From Bacteriovoracaceae bacterium UBA4096 (GTDB taxonomy: Bacteria; Bdellovibrionota; Bacteriovoracia; Bacteriovoracales; Bacteriovoracaceae), in NCBI GenBank assembly GCA_002381945.1, contig DFXY01000058.1:16182-39007 (forward strand): a stretch of DNA of 22,826 bases. Reading direction: 5' to 3'. Below are positions 8,105-14,316 of the stretch, one piece after another. The position numbers were made by a program, and so were the translations under genes. How positions within the stretch are numbered: the first letter of the stretch is position 1; each line of letters starts with the position of its first letter. A model generated the notes under the pieces. It saw nothing but the letters and a program-made list of their open reading frames with translations. It did no database searches and was not told where the DNA came from.

Positions 8105-8335
8105 ATGCAGGAAATCTATTTTCTAGCTCGTCACACTCCCTTTTGGGCCATTCCACTTGTTGTATTAAGTGTGGAGTTTGCCTATCTCTTTTGGTTAAAA
8201 AGAAAAAAAGCTTCCGTCACTTTTTGTTTAATCATCGCTTTCATTGGTATTTCTGCCACCACGTTTTATGTTTGGGCGGGAGGACCTGAGAAGTCGGTGA
8301 AAATCTTAAAAAAGCTGCACCGCGATCATCAGTAA
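8105..8335 (+). CDS. Small two-helix membrane protein, unknown function
   Basis: A 76-residue protein with two hydrophobic stretches, at about residues 12-31 and 38-58. They are separated by a basic loop (Lys-Arg-Lys-Lys), and a basic tail follows. The positive loop and tail suggest an inner-membrane hairpin with a cytoplasmic loop. I do not recognise a family. The gene lies between the metK terminator and the promoter region of the response regulator. No strong Shine-Dalgarno sequence precedes the ATG, so the start is uncertain. The hydrophobic pattern and the clean placement after a terminator argue that it is real. Confidence 0.55.
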   Translation: MQEIYFLARHTPFWAIPLVVLSVEFAYLFWLKRKKASVTFCLIIAFIGISATTFYVWAGGPEKSVKILKKLHRDHQ

Positions 8336-8414
8336 GTGGCATCAAAAATTGTCTTACAATTGACACCTATAAATTAAGTTTAGGAAATCATTGAGAATAG
8401 TCAGGGTCTGAAAA

Positions 8415-8442
8415 TTGACACTAAGACTCGGACTCTTGTAAA
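8415..8442 (+). promoter_or_regulatory. Candidate promoter of the response regulator gene
   Basis: A perfect -35 TTGACA (8415-8420) is followed after 16 bases by TGTAAA (8437-8442). A second perfect TTGACA lies 55 bases upstream (8360-8365) within the shared string AATTGACAC, but no good -10 follows it. The downstream GGAGGA (8455-8460) is the ribosome-binding site of the gene starting at 8465. Confidence 0.45.
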
Positions 8443-8464
8443 TTGTTCTTCTTCGGAGGATCTA

Positions 8465-9979
8465 ATGGACGATATGAATTTCCTGCATCAGAGTTTTGAT
8501 GGATCACTTCTTGCGAACTTTCCGCCTATCATCATTGTCGAAGATGATAAGCTTTTGGGAATCTCTCTCAAAAAATACCTCGAACAGACATTAAAATTAA
8601 AAGTGCTCCTGTTTTCGAGTTCGGAAGAGTGCCTGAATTATTTTGGACAATCTCATCCGAAAGAAACTCCTTTCTGTTTGGTAACTGATATTAGTCTTGA
8701 GCAGGGATCAGATGGTCTACTCCTGATTGATATTCTAAAGGATCGTGGCTTTGAGTTTGTATCAATTGCCATGACTGGTTTTGCCAGTGTTGAGACCGCT
8801 ATTGCGGCCACAAAGAAAGGCGTCTTCCACTATCTGACAAAACCCTTTGAACTCGAGAATTTAAAAAAGCTCGTCATTCAGGCATTGCAGACAAAACTCT
8901 CGACTGTTTTCCCAAGAGAGATCATAAGTGAAGGTGAAGGGGTCTTTGCTGATTCTCACCGGTTCCGAATTCCTTCTAAATTAAAAACAGAACGTCCAAC
9001 TGTGGAAGATTCATTTGAAGGCATGATTGGTCGCTCTCGCGCCATGAAAGATGTTTTCGAAAGAATAGGAAAGGTCGCTAAGACTGATTCCACTATTCTC
9101 ATCATGGGCCCATCAGGCACCGGTAAAGAATTAGTGGCTTCGGCGATCCATAAACTTTCCAGTCGCGGACAAAAAAATAGAATCTCTGTAAATTGCGGAG
9201 CGATTCCTGCTGAGCTACTAGAGAGTGAACTTTTTGGGCATGTTAAAGGGGCCTTCACCGGCGCCATCTCTAATCGAAAAGGCCGTTTTGAACTTGCTCA
9301 GGGTGGAACCATCTTTCTGGATGAAATCGGAGATATGCCTCAGCTTCTTCAGGTAAAACTTTTAAGAGTTTTGCAGGAAAGGCAGATTGAGCCAGTTGGT
9401 TCTTCTGAGAACTTGAATATTGATGTAAGAGTAATTGCCGCGACTCACAGAGATTTGGAAAAAGCTGTTCAGGAAGGAAGATTCCGCGAAGATCTTTTCT
9501 ATCGATTAAATGTAATCCCAATTAGAATGCCGGCCCTAAAAGAGAGAAGGGAAGATATACCACTTCTTATTTCTCACTTCCTGGATCGTTTTGTTTCTGC
9601 AGACAGATCAAACGAAATTAGCTTTGCTCCGCTTACTATGGACCTTCTCATGGGCTACGATTGGCCTGGAAACGTTCGAGAACTTGAGAACGTTATTGAA
9701 CGTCTGGTTATCCTGCGTGGAGGATATGAAATTCTTCCCGAAGACTTACCTGCCAAAATTTTCCGCTCAAATCCATTAGCGACTAATCAGTATAAGACGC
9801 TCTTTGAATTGCCTGAAGTGGGTGTGGACCTGAAGCAGATTCTATCTGATATTGAAGACTCACTCATTCGACAGGCCATGAACCGGACCCAAGGTAATAA
9901 GAATCAAGCTTCTAAGCTTTTGACTCTTAATCGCACCACGCTGATTGAAAAAATGAAAAAGAAGAATCTCGAAATCTAA
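8465..9979 (+). CDS. NtrC-family sigma54-dependent response regulator
   Basis: A complete 504-residue transcription activator. The receiver domain (about 20-140) has acidic Glu26-Asp27-Asp28, phospho-acceptor Asp75, Thr104 and Lys126. A 40-residue linker leads to the AAA+ domain, with Walker A Gly-Pro-Ser-Gly-Thr-Gly-Lys-Glu (215-222), the sigma54-contacting GAFTGA loop (262-267), Walker B Phe-Leu-Asp-Glu (284-287) and arginine fingers in Phe-Arg-Glu-Asp-Leu-Phe-Tyr-Arg (340-347). A Fis-type helix-turn-helix closes the protein (Asn-Gln-Ala-Ser-Lys-Leu-Leu, then Arg-Thr-Thr-Leu). By family knowledge it activates RNA polymerase-sigma54 after phosphorylation by a histidine kinase. No kinase gene is nearby, so it is an orphan here. 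The flagellar operon 9 kb downstream is a possible target, but nothing in the sequence links them. Confidence 0.95.
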   Translation: MDDMNFLHQSFDGSLLANFPPIIIVEDDKLLGISLKKYLEQTLKLKVLLFSSSEECLNYFGQSHPKETPFCLVTDISLEQGSDGLLLIDILKDRGFEFVSIAMTGFASVETAIAATKKGVFHYLTKPFELENLKKLVIQALQTKLSTVFPREIISEGEGVFADSHRFRIPSKLKTERPTVEDSFEGMIGRSRAMKDVFERIGKVAKTDSTILIMGPSGTGKELVASAIHKLSSRGQKNRISVNCGAIPAELLESELFGHVKGAFTGAISNRKGRFELAQGGTIFLDEIGDMPQLLQVKLLRVLQERQIEPVGSSENLNIDVRVIAATHRDLEKAVQEGRFREDLFYRLNVIPIRMPALKERREDIPLLISHFLDRFVSADRSNEISFAPLTMDLLMGYDWPGNVRELENVIERLVILRGGYEILPEDLPAKIFRSNPLATNQYKTLFELPEVGVDLKQILSDIEDSLIRQAMNRTQGNKNQASKLLTLNRTTLIEKMKKKNLEI

Positions 9980-10014
9980 GCTCCTTGCCAATTTTTAACT
10001 GGTGTTATTTTGAC

Positions 10015-10084
10015 CACCTTTGAAAGTAAGAATACCTTTTCTCGAAAGGTATTCTTACTTCGTTTCGAGGTGCAAAAAGCACCT
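10015..10084. repeat. Cluster of overlapping inverted repeats
   Basis: The main element is a perfect 16-bp hairpin, AAGTAAGAATACCTTT (10024-10039) against AAAGGTATTCTTACTT (10045-10060), with loop TCTCG. It is not followed by a T-run, only by CGTTTCG, so it is at best a weak terminator of the regulator gene ending at 9979. A second, mutually exclusive pairing is CTCGAAA (10041-10047) with TTTCGAG (10063-10069). A third is AGGTGC (10068-10073) with GCACCT (10079-10084). CACCT at 10015-10019 could also pair with AGGTG at 10068-10072, outside the main stem. Confidence 0.75.
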
Positions 10085-10089
10085 TTGAC
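10073..10089 (+). repeat. 17-bp promoter-region repeat, copy 1
   Basis: CAAAAAGCACCTTTGAC occurs here and again, identically, at 10743-10759. Its last bases begin a -35-like TTGACG (10085-10090). No good -10 box follows at the right distance; the best is TACTTT at 10108-10113. It lies 46 bases upstream of a 23-codon membrane peptide gene. Confidence 0.7.
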
Positions 10090-10134
10090 GATATTTCTAT
10101 TCTCCCTTACTTTTAAAGAAATGGAGAAATGAAT

Positions 10135-10206
10135 ATGAATTCTGTTTTATGGGTTTGCTTTATCATGCTCACATTTTTAGTCATGAGTCTTAAGCTGCTA
10201 AGTTAG
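10135..10206 (+). CDS. 23-residue single-helix membrane peptide
   Basis: A very short open frame encodes a peptide that is nearly all one transmembrane helix: Met-Asn-Ser-Val-Leu-Trp-Val at the start, a Phe/Ile/Leu/Met/Val core, then Ser-Leu-Lys-Leu-Leu-Ser. GGAG at 10123-10126 sits eight bases before the ATG at 10135, an ideal spacing. The in-frame ATG at 10129 is too close to that site. It lies between a hairpin cluster and the promoter of the secreted protein gene at 10306, in a gap otherwise without genes. Such peptides can be type I toxins or helpers of membrane complexes, and neither role is shown. The hydrophobic pattern plus the ribosome-binding site is the only support. Confidence 0.5.
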   Translation: MNSVLWVCFIMLTFLVMSLKLLS

Positions 10207-10245
10207 AGACTGCACTTAATTTATTACAAAGATTACTTTTAAGTC

Positions 10246-10274
10246 CTTCCATAATTCCTTCAAAAACATATAAT
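10246..10274 (+). promoter_or_regulatory. Promoter of the first secreted paralog
   Basis: A perfect -10 TATAAT (10269-10274) lies 17 bases downstream of CTTCCA (10246-10251), which is a weak -35. The transcript would start near 10281, with AAGGAG at 10294-10299 six bases before the ATG at 10306. Confidence 0.55.
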
Positions 10275-10305
10275 CCCGCTTCTAAATTCATCTAAGGAGA
10301 CCCTT

Positions 10306-10722
10306 ATGAAAAAGTTAGTTTTAGTTACCAGTTTATTCGCTTCTCTGGCAGTATCAGCTGCAGAGTTAAAAGTTATGGATTTGCCTTCATTAGAAATGTC
10401 CCACGGTCATGTAACTACCAGATTTGAAATTGATCATAGTTCAGGCACAGCGGGAGTTTCTGCGACAGTGACCAGAAGAAGACCAGGTCGTGGAGGCGGT
10501 ACAACTTATACTCACACTCGTGAAAATGTGGTTCCTGAATTATCCATGGTTGATGGAACACTTTCTTTATTTGTCGATGGTACTACAGTTGATTGTGGAA
10601 CTATGGGAGTTACCCGTATATTTAAGCGCCCGGTTTTGAACCTCAATGGTAATTGTGATTTAGAGAGTCGAAGAGTTAAGACCTCTCAGGGACGACGCTT
10701 TCAGTTGTTTATCAAGTATTAA
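10306..10722 (+). CDS. Small secreted protein of unknown family, paralog A
   Basis: A 138-residue exported protein. Residues 1-18 form a clear signal peptide ending Ala-Val-Ser-Ala, with Ala-Glu-Leu-Lys-Val starting the mature part. The body looks beta-rich (alternating hydrophobic and polar residues). It has two Cys in the pattern Cys-Gly-Thr-Met-Gly, about 18 residues, then Leu-Asn-Gly-Asn-Cys, which could form a disulfide. A basic and glycine-rich stretch (Arg-Arg-Arg-Pro-Gly-Arg-Gly-Gly-Gly) sits mid-protein and differs from its paralog. It has its own promoter and a strong ribosome-binding site. I recognise no family. The close paralog immediately downstream shows duplication. A periplasmic or outer-surface role is inferred only from the signal peptide. 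Confidence 0.85.
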   Translation: MKKLVLVTSLFASLAVSAAELKVMDLPSLEMSHGHVTTRFEIDHSSGTAGVSATVTRRRPGRGGGTTYTHTRENVVPELSMVDGTLSLFVDGTTVDCGTMGVTRIFKRPVLNLNGNCDLESRRVKTSQGRRFQLFIKY

Positions 10723-10742
10723 AAGTAATCAAGAACCAGTGT

Positions 10743-10759
10743 CAAAAAGCACCTTTGAC
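10743..10759 (+). repeat. 17-bp promoter-region repeat, copy 2
   Basis: The string is identical to 10073-10089. With its flanking bases it also forms an inverted repeat, TGTCAAA (10740-10746) and TTTGACA (10754-10760). Its end supplies the -35 box of the promoter at 10755-10783. Confidence 0.75.
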
Positions 10760-10783
10760 AGCAGTTTCAAATTTCTCTAGATT
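10755..10783 (+). promoter_or_regulatory. Promoter of the second secreted paralog
   Basis: A perfect -35 TTGACA (10755-10760) and TAGATT (10778-10783) are 17 bases apart. The -35 box lies in the right arm of a TGTCAAA/TTTGACA inverted repeat, which could be an operator. AAGGAGG before the ATG at 10823 is the ribosome-binding site. Confidence 0.55.
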
Positions 10784-10822
10784 CCGCTGCTATGAAATTT
10801 AACATCCTTTAAGGAGGACCTG

Positions 10823-11236
10823 ATGAGAAGTTTGATTTTTGTTGCTAGTTTATTTGCATCACTGGCCGTATCAGCTGGTGAGTTGAAAGTAATCGATGTG
10901 CCATCTACTAAAATGCCTTACGGACATGTTGACACTAAATTTGAAGTTAACTTGAAGGAAGGGACTGCAGGTGTTTCTGCAACTTTTAAGAAAATTAGAC
11001 CCCGCAAACATCCTCGAATTCAAGTAACAAGTTTTGAATCAATTGTTCCCGAGCTATCTATGGTGGGTGATGATCTGATCCTCGATATTGATGGAACTTC
11101 TGTGACTTGTGGAACAATGGGCATAACCAGAGTTTTTAAACTTCCGGTTTTAAAGTTAAATGGTAACTGTATTCTAGAGTCAAAGCGAGTTAGGACAAAT
11201 AAAGGTACTCGTTTTCAAGTAGTGCTTAAGTACTAA
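10823..11236 (+). CDS. Small secreted protein of unknown family, paralog B
   Basis: A 137-residue paralog of the preceding gene. The signal peptide shares Ser-Leu-Phe-Ala-Ser-Leu-Ala-Val-Ser-Ala with it. Shared blocks in order are Glu-Leu-Lys-Val, Gly-His-Val, Gly-Thr-Ala-Gly-Val-Ser-Ala-Thr, Val-Pro-Glu-Leu-Ser-Met-Val, Cys-Gly-Thr-Met-Gly, Leu-Asn-Gly-Asn-Cys and a C-terminal Lys-Tyr. The central basic segment (Arg-Pro-Arg-Lys-His-Pro-Arg) differs from paralog A in sequence but not in charge. Both Cys are kept. It has its own promoter (10755-10783) and ends just before a bidirectional terminator. Function unknown. Confidence 0.85.
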   Translation: MRSLIFVASLFASLAVSAGELKVIDVPSTKMPYGHVDTKFEVNLKEGTAGVSATFKKIRPRKHPRIQVTSFESIVPELSMVGDDLILDIDGTSVTCGTMGITRVFKLPVLKLNGNCILESKRVRTNKGTRFQVVLKY

Positions 11237-11245
11237 GAAAATATC

Positions 11246-11271
11246 GATTGCCTCCAGGAATGGAGGCAATC
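11246..11271. terminator. Bidirectional terminator between convergent genes
   Basis: GATTGCCTCCA (11246-11256) and TGGAGGCAATC (11261-11271) form a perfect 11-bp stem with a GGAA (GNRA) loop. T-rich bases follow on both sides: ATTCTCTTTGTT on the + strand and GATATTTTCTTAG on the - strand. It serves paralog B (+) and the mla operon (-). Its right arm contains two of the three bases of the mlaD stop codon. Confidence 0.88.
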
Positions 11272-12106
11272 ATTCTCTTTGTTCTGAATTCTTTATGGAT
11301 TCTCTGATGAAATATTTTATAACTTTATTTCTCTGGGCCCCACCTAGAAGAGCGCGAAGCTCATCATGCAAGCTATCATCATAGATAACTGAGTTCATAG
11401 TACCAGGCCCTTTCTCTACTCTGGTGAGTATCCGGTCCATGGAAGCCGAAGCTTTATTAAGATTGGCCATGCTCATATTAACATTTGAAATCATCTTGCC
11501 CATCTGGGCAGCTTTTAATTCAGAGGTGACTGATTCAAGATTGCCGGAGGCCTTATTCAGGGAATTCATGGCATCGATGATGGTTTTCCCATCACCTAGT
11601 TTAACCAGAATATGGTCCAGCTTATTTAAGATTCTCTCCGTAACCGTGGCAATAGAATCACCTTTAGTGATGATCTTTTTAAGATCTGTCAGATCCTCGG
11701 AGATCAGAATGTCTTTATTCGGATTAAAAACAGGAGCATCTTTTGTACCATTATAGATTTCAACAAATTTATCTCCTACCAGACCGGCGGTAGAGATGGA
11801 TACTTTGGAATCTTGCTTGATCCAACGAAGTTCTTTTTCAAGAATCGTCATGATGATTTCCACCTCATCTTCTGAGATGATTTCCACTTCTGTCACAGAC
11901 CCAACCCGGATACCTTTTAACTCAACATATGAGCCGGGTTTAAGGTTTGAAACACTTGCTACGCGTGCCTTGATATCAATTTTTGGTTCGAATATGGCAC
12001 TTTCTTTACCTATACTGGCGATGATGATCATTAGGATTAAAGTAAGACCGGCCACAAAGGCCCCCACTTTTACCAAATTGATCTTGTCTTTTTTTCTGAC
12101 TCTCAT
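11270..12106 (-). CDS. mlaD: MlaD-type MCE domain lipid transport protein
   Basis: The periplasmic substrate-binding part of an Mla phospholipid transporter, 278 residues. It has one N-terminal membrane helix (about 12-33). A single MCE domain follows (about 40-118), with Val-Glu-Leu-Lys-Gly-Ile-Arg-Val-Gly-Ser-Val and Gly-Leu-Val-Gly-Asp-Lys. After that comes a long helical region with repeated Asn/Ser/Met heptad-like spacing. It is longer than E. coli MlaD (183 residues), as is common in MCE proteins outside the Enterobacteria. GAGGA lies just before the ATG and overlaps the stop of mlaF. It is the last gene of the operon lipoprotein-mlaE-mlaF-mlaD and ends inside a bidirectional terminator. 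Confidence 0.92.
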   Translation of the reverse strand: MRVRKKDKINLVKVGAFVAGLTLILMIIIASIGKESAIFEPKIDIKARVASVSNLKPGSYVELKGIRVGSVTEVEIISEDEVEIIMTILEKELRWIKQDSKVSISTAGLVGDKFVEIYNGTKDAPVFNPNKDILISEDLTDLKKIITKGDSIATVTERILNKLDHILVKLGDGKTIIDAMNSLNKASGNLESVTSELKAAQMGKMISNVNMSMANLNKASASMDRILTRVEKGPGTMNSVIYDDSLHDELRALLGGAQRNKVIKYFIRESIKNSEQRE

Positions 12107-12113
12107 TCTATCC

Positions 12114-12842
12114 TCATTGTCCTAGCAAAAAACTTTGTACAAACGGATCATCGCTCTTGTCAAAATCTTCTATGGACCCGTTAAAACCAATTCTTCCTTC
12201 TTTAAGAATGAGTATCCTATCGCAAATTTTTCTCGCGGTAGGAATATCATGAGTCACGAGAATGCCGGATAATCCCTTGCTTTTGAAACGATTCATCACT
12301 TCCAAAACCATTTCAACATTTACCGGGTCAAGGCCTGCCGTTGGTTCATCATAAAGGAGTATTTCCGGATTCAAAACCATGGAACGCGCAAGGCCAACTC
12401 TTTTTTGCATCCCGCCTGATAGGTCAGATGGCATTAAATCTATAGCATCTTCCATATTCACAGTCTTAAGAATTTCTCTGACTCGCACCTCAACCTGTTC
12501 TTCAGTTAACTTTGTATGTTCAAAGAGGGGATAGGCGATATTTTCAAAAACTGATATTGAGTCAAACAGTGCAGCGTTTTGGAAGGAATAAGAAATTTTT
12601 GTACGAATTGCATACAACTGCTGCTCAGTTAAATGATCTATTCTTTTTTGATGGAAATAAACTTCACCTTCATCAATATGCTCCAGGCCTATGAGTGAAC
12701 GAAGAAGAACGGATTTTCCTGTTCCTGAATGTCCTAACAGACCAATAGTTTCTCCCACTTCTAAAGAAAAGCTAATTCCCTGATGAATGATTTTTTCATC
12801 GAAACTCTTTACCAAATTCTTCACTTCTAAAATGTTCATCAT
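12114..12842 (-). CDS. mlaF: MlaF-type ABC ATPase
   Basis: The ATP-binding subunit that powers the Mla transporter with MlaE. From the ATG at 12842 it has 242 residues. A TTG at 12854 would add four residues and overlap mlaE. I prefer the ATG, four bases after the mlaE stop, as a coupled start; ATG 12839 is equally possible. Walker A is Gly-His-Ser-Gly-Thr-Gly-Lys-Ser (37-44), the Q-loop Gln is at 88, the signature Leu-Ser-Gly-Gly-Met-Gln-Lys-Arg is at 141-148, Walker B ends in Tyr-Asp-Glu-Pro (164-167), and the switch His is at 198. Gln in the signature and Thr-Ala-Gly-Leu-Asp-Pro are typical of MlaF. All catalytic parts are present. Confidence 0.94.
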   Translation of the reverse strand: MMNILEVKNLVKSFDEKIIHQGISFSLEVGETIGLLGHSGTGKSVLLRSLIGLEHIDEGEVYFHQKRIDHLTEQQLYAIRTKISYSFQNAALFDSISVFENIAYPLFEHTKLTEEQVEVRVREILKTVNMEDAIDLMPSDLSGGMQKRVGLARSMVLNPEILLYDEPTAGLDPVNVEMVLEVMNRFKSKGLSGILVTHDIPTARKICDRILILKEGRIGFNGSIEDFDKSDDPFVQSFLLGQ

Positions 12843-12846
12843 ATGA

Positions 12847-13611
12847 TTAATCAAAGATCAGGATTAAGAGTTTGCTTAAGAAAAAATCGGAAATAAGAAT
12901 AATGATGGATGTTGTAACTACTACCCATGTGGTGGCGGCCCCAACGCCTTTAGTTCCTTCCGTGGTTTGAAATCCCCGATAGCATGCTACGATGGAAATG
13001 ATAAATCCAAAGAACGCACACTTAAACATTGAGCCAAATACATCAGTGAATTGAACAGTTGATAGGACCTTATTGATGTAGAAACCCGCAGGCATGGCAA
13101 ACTCCGAATAAGCAATGGATAGGCCACCAATAATTCCCATAAAGGCGGAAAGAGTAGCTAATAATGGAAGAGAAAAAATAGTCGCAAGAACCCGGGGAAC
13201 AACTAAAACTCTTACTGGATTGGTTCCCAGGGCCCGAATAGCATCGATTTGTTGGGTAACATTCATTGCTGCAATCTCAGCACTAATGCCTGAGCCGATT
13301 CTGCCAGCAATAAGTAGAGAAGTAAAAATGGGGGCCAATTCTCTCATTAAAGAGAGTGAGACAATTGCCGGAACATATAGAGTCCCGCCAAATTTTGCCA
13401 GTCCATAACCAAACTGCAACGTCATAACCAGACCAGTGACCACGCCTATGACGATCGTGATTGAGAGGGAGCCAACACCAAGATTTATGATTTGCTCAAA
13501 AAGCCTGCCCCAATAGAAAGGACGTGAGAATGTACAACAAAAACAGTCTTTAGTAAGGATCACAATCTCACCCAGAACTTTTAAGTTATGAGTTACATGT
13601 GTCTTTATCAT
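12847..13611 (-). CDS. mlaE: MlaE-type permease
   Basis: The membrane subunit of the Mla lipid transporter, 254 residues, with about five to six hydrophobic segments. The family hallmark Gly-Arg-Ile-Gly-Ser-Gly-Ile-Ser-Ala-Glu-Ile-Ala-Ala-Met is present near residues 102-115, followed by Gln-Gln-Ile-Asp-Ala-Ile-Arg-Ala-Leu-Gly and Pro-Arg-Val-Leu-Ala. The ATG overlaps the stop of the upstream lipoprotein gene in an ATGA, showing tight coupling. The N-terminal stretch has two adjacent Cys that I cannot explain. Confidence 0.94.
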   Translation of the reverse strand: MIKTHVTHNLKVLGEIVILTKDCFCCTFSRPFYWGRLFEQIINLGVGSLSITIVIGVVTGLVMTLQFGYGLAKFGGTLYVPAIVSLSLMRELAPIFTSLLIAGRIGSGISAEIAAMNVTQQIDAIRALGTNPVRVLVVPRVLATIFSLPLLATLSAFMGIIGGLSIAYSEFAMPAGFYINKVLSTVQFTDVFGSMFKCAFFGFIISIVACYRGFQTTEGTKGVGAATTWVVVTTSIIILISDFFLSKLLILIFD

Positions 13612-14087
13612 TTAAAGACCACTGTTTTTAAGAAGTCCCCAAAATCTTCATCCTTCTTCTCGGATCCTTCTGGATTGATGGATACAAAATCAAAGTAACA
13701 GTTATTTCTGCGGGTGTTGAGAAGGCGTAAACCAACTTTTACTCCGTCTACTAATCCACTTCCTTCGAGTTTATATGCTTCGCGGTTTTGAAAAGTGGTA
13801 TATTCCTTAACCACCGGTTTGAAATTTTTCACAGTTTTGAAAGTTTTATGGGCCAGCTGCTCAAGTGGTTGTTCCTGAAACTCATCACAAAAGCTGTTAG
13901 AAAGGAGAATGCGACCATCTTTACTATTTTCATAGATATAATCAGAGCGTTTATCTTTTGTGTAGACCCAGTAGGGTTTAGAAAAATGAATGGAATAAGA
14001 GGAACCCTTGGCGGATTTTGGTCCTTCATTCCCTTTTATAAAGAATGTACAACTTGATAAGAAGAGAACAGTAACCAGCACCTTCAT
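13608..14087 (-). CDS. Lipoprotein heading the mla operon
   Basis: A 159-residue predicted lipoprotein with a very short signal and lipobox Leu-Ser-Ser-Cys (Cys13). The mature part looks like one alpha/beta domain. It has a Tyr-Ser-Ile-His-Phe start, a Trp, an Asp-Tyr-Ile-Tyr-Glu-Asn strand, a buried Cys, and a Val-Asp-Gly-Val-Lys-Val-Gly strand, and it ends in Phe-Gly-Asp-Phe-Leu-Lys. This layout recalls PsbP/DcrB-like domains, but I cannot prove it. Its stop overlaps the mlaE start (ATGA), so it is very likely a partner of the Mla system, perhaps at the outer membrane. MlaA and MlaC are sequence-unrelated as far as I can see. A possible promoter is TTTCCA (14150-14145) and TAAAAT (14127-14122) on the minus strand, 17 bases apart. 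Confidence 0.8.
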   Translation of the reverse strand: MKVLVTVLFLSSCTFFIKGNEGPKSAKGSSYSIHFSKPYWVYTKDKRSDYIYENSKDGRILLSNSFCDEFQEQPLEQLAHKTFKTVKNFKPVVKEYTTFQNREAYKLEGSGLVDGVKVGLRLLNTRRNNCYFDFVSINPEGSEKKDEDFGDFLKTVVFK

Positions 14088-14121
14088 AACGAACCATTTT
14101 CAGCGGGTAATAGTTAGCAAT

Positions 14122-14150
14122 ATTTTAAGTTATTGTATTCCTTCTGGAAA
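14122..14150 (-). promoter_or_regulatory. Candidate promoter of the mla operon
   Basis: Read on the minus strand, TTTCCA (14150-14145) and TAAAAT (14127-14122) are 17 bases apart, with four and five consensus matches. A perfect minus-strand TTGACA (14165-14160) also exists, but the nearest -10 (TACAAT, 14137-14132) is 22 bases away, which is too far. Confidence 0.35.
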
Positions 14151-14227
14151 TGATGAATGTGTCAAAGGTTCGACTGGACTATTTTGCCGATGGGAAAAAT
14201 TTGTCTTTTCCAAATCAAAAATGACGT

Positions 14228-14316
14228 TACAATGAAAACAGTAGGTAAAAAAGACCACATGAAGTGGTCGCAGATTTAAACTCTGCAGCCTCAGTAAAGA
14301 CAGGAAGTCTTCACGG
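14228..14316 (+). promoter_or_regulatory. Structured leader of the TPR-flagellar gene run
   Basis: A -10-like TACAAT (14228-14233) is followed by three short hairpins. GACCAC/GTGGTC spans 14253-14269 and is directly abutted by GCAGA/TCTGC at 14270-14286. AAGAC/GTCTT follows at 14297-14311, with the ribosome-binding AGGAA in its loop (14302-14306), eleven to twelve bases before the ATG at 14317. The -35 region is poor (TTTTCC or TTGTCT at unsuitable spacing). I match it to no known riboswitch. Confidence 0.45.

Noticed and set aside
10792..10812. Six-codon frame ending at the ribosome-binding site of secreted paralog B
   Set aside because: It would start about two bases after the predicted transcript start and has no ribosome-binding site; very short frames of this kind arise by chance.
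14160..14190. Possible sigma54 promoter (GG and GC pair) ahead of the TPR gene
   Set aside because: GG at 14176-14177 and GC at 14186-14187 are 8 bases apart instead of 10, and the rest of the consensus is missing.
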